NCBI GenBank assembly: GCA_018058445.1 | Contig: JAGOZY010000076.1 | Location: forward strand, 1 to 6,032 | Origin: Negativicutes bacterium | Lineage (GTDB): Bacteria > Bacillota > Negativicutes > JAGOZY01 | Direction: 5' to 3' | Length of the DNA: 6,032 nt | Part shown: positions 5,752 to 6,032 of the stretch, piece after piece | Numbering within the stretch: the first letter of the stretch is position 1 | Layout of the letters: each line of letters begins with the position of its first letter | Position numbers and translations under genes: made by a program | Notes under the pieces: model-generated | The model's database searches: none | What the model saw: only the letters and a program-made list of their open reading frames with translations | Told to the model about the DNA's origin: nothing

Positions 5752-6032
5752 ATGAAAGTATTAATTACAGGTGGCGCTGGCTTTATCGGCTCTCATGTTG
5801 CTGATCTTCTGGTAAGTAAGGACTTTGACGTCACCATTCTTGATAACTTATCCAGTGGATCAAAAAGTAATCTACCTGCTAATATCCACCTAAAAGAAGC
5901 GGATATCCGCGACTTAAATTTAACCGCTTGGTTTGATCAAGAGAAGTTTGATTCGGTCATTCATCTTGCCGCTCAAACTAGTGTACCCGAATCCTTAGCT
6001 GACCCTTATGCAGATTGTGATATTAATATTCT
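5752..6032 (+). CDS. NAD-dependent sugar-nucleotide epimerase/dehydratase (extended SDR), N-terminal part
   Basis: The first 93 codons are present and the gene runs off the right edge. The N terminus MKVLITGGAGFIGSH carries the Rossmann GxxGxxG motif (G7, G10, G13). The acidic residue at the end of the second strand (D31 in LDNLSSG) indicates NAD preference. ADIRD (50-54) is the adenine-contact region, and HLAAQTSVPESLADP (71-85) is the HLAAQ motif of UDP-glucose 4-epimerase-like enzymes. The usual residue after HLAAQ is valine; here it is threonine (T76). The catalytic Ser/Thr and YxxxK lie outside the window. The start is 7 nt after the previous stop, with AAAGGA (5736-5741) 10 nt upstream, overlapping the end of the preceding gene. 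It is the fourth gene of the operon and probably supplies a nucleotide sugar. Exact substrate (UDP-Glc/Gal, UDP-GlcNAc or other) cannot be decided from this fragment. Confidence 0.93.
   Translation, partial: MKVLITGGAGFIGSHVADLLVSKDFDVTILDNLSSGSKSNLPANIHLKEADIRDLNLTAWFDQEKFDSVIHLAAQTSVPESLADPYADCDINI

Overview
The window reads as a bacterial chromosome segment of moderately low GC. It has short intergenic gaps, purine-rich ribosome binding sites ahead of almost every gene, and one intrinsic terminator. The gene content points to envelope sugar chemistry: a polytopic GT-C glycosyltransferase of the ArnT/GT39 type, a YdjC/ChbG/HpnK-type sugar deacetylase, an LPG-synthase-type membrane protein, the start of a sugar-nucleotide epimerase, and on the other strand the start of an ELM1/GtrOC1-like putative glycosyltransferase. 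The DPxES variant of the ArnT-type motif, the tandem zinc-ribbon protein and the ELM1-like gene together suggest a Bacillota bacterium, perhaps a diderm (Negativicutes-like) one. That placement is inference from family resemblance.

Layout. Positions 1-1364 carry two minus-strand genes: a Trp-rich 349-residue protein I do not recognise, followed 12 bases later by an ELM1-like gene that runs off the left edge. Positions 1484-1817 hold a separate minus-strand gene for a small tandem zinc-ribbon protein, closed by a perfect 15-bp terminator hairpin and preceded by a leader that can fold over its own ribosome binding site. Positions 1818-2235 are a divergent intergenic region whose right half is extremely AT-rich. 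From 2236 to the right edge a tight plus-strand operon runs GT39 transferase, deacetylase, LPG-synthase-type membrane protein, epimerase. Its junctions are a 24-nt gap, a 64-nt overlap and a 7-nt gap.

How the genes may work together. The plus-strand operon has the logic of a lipid-linked sugar pathway. The epimerase would make a nucleotide sugar, the deacetylase would free an amino group on an N-acetylated sugar, the membrane protein might handle the lipid side, and the ArnT-like enzyme would transfer a sugar from a polyprenyl carrier to an envelope acceptor. This resembles the roles of ArnD, ArnE/F and ArnT in aminoarabinose addition, built from other protein families. The substrate cannot be read from the sequence. 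No mobile element, CRISPR array, tRNA or rRNA was seen.
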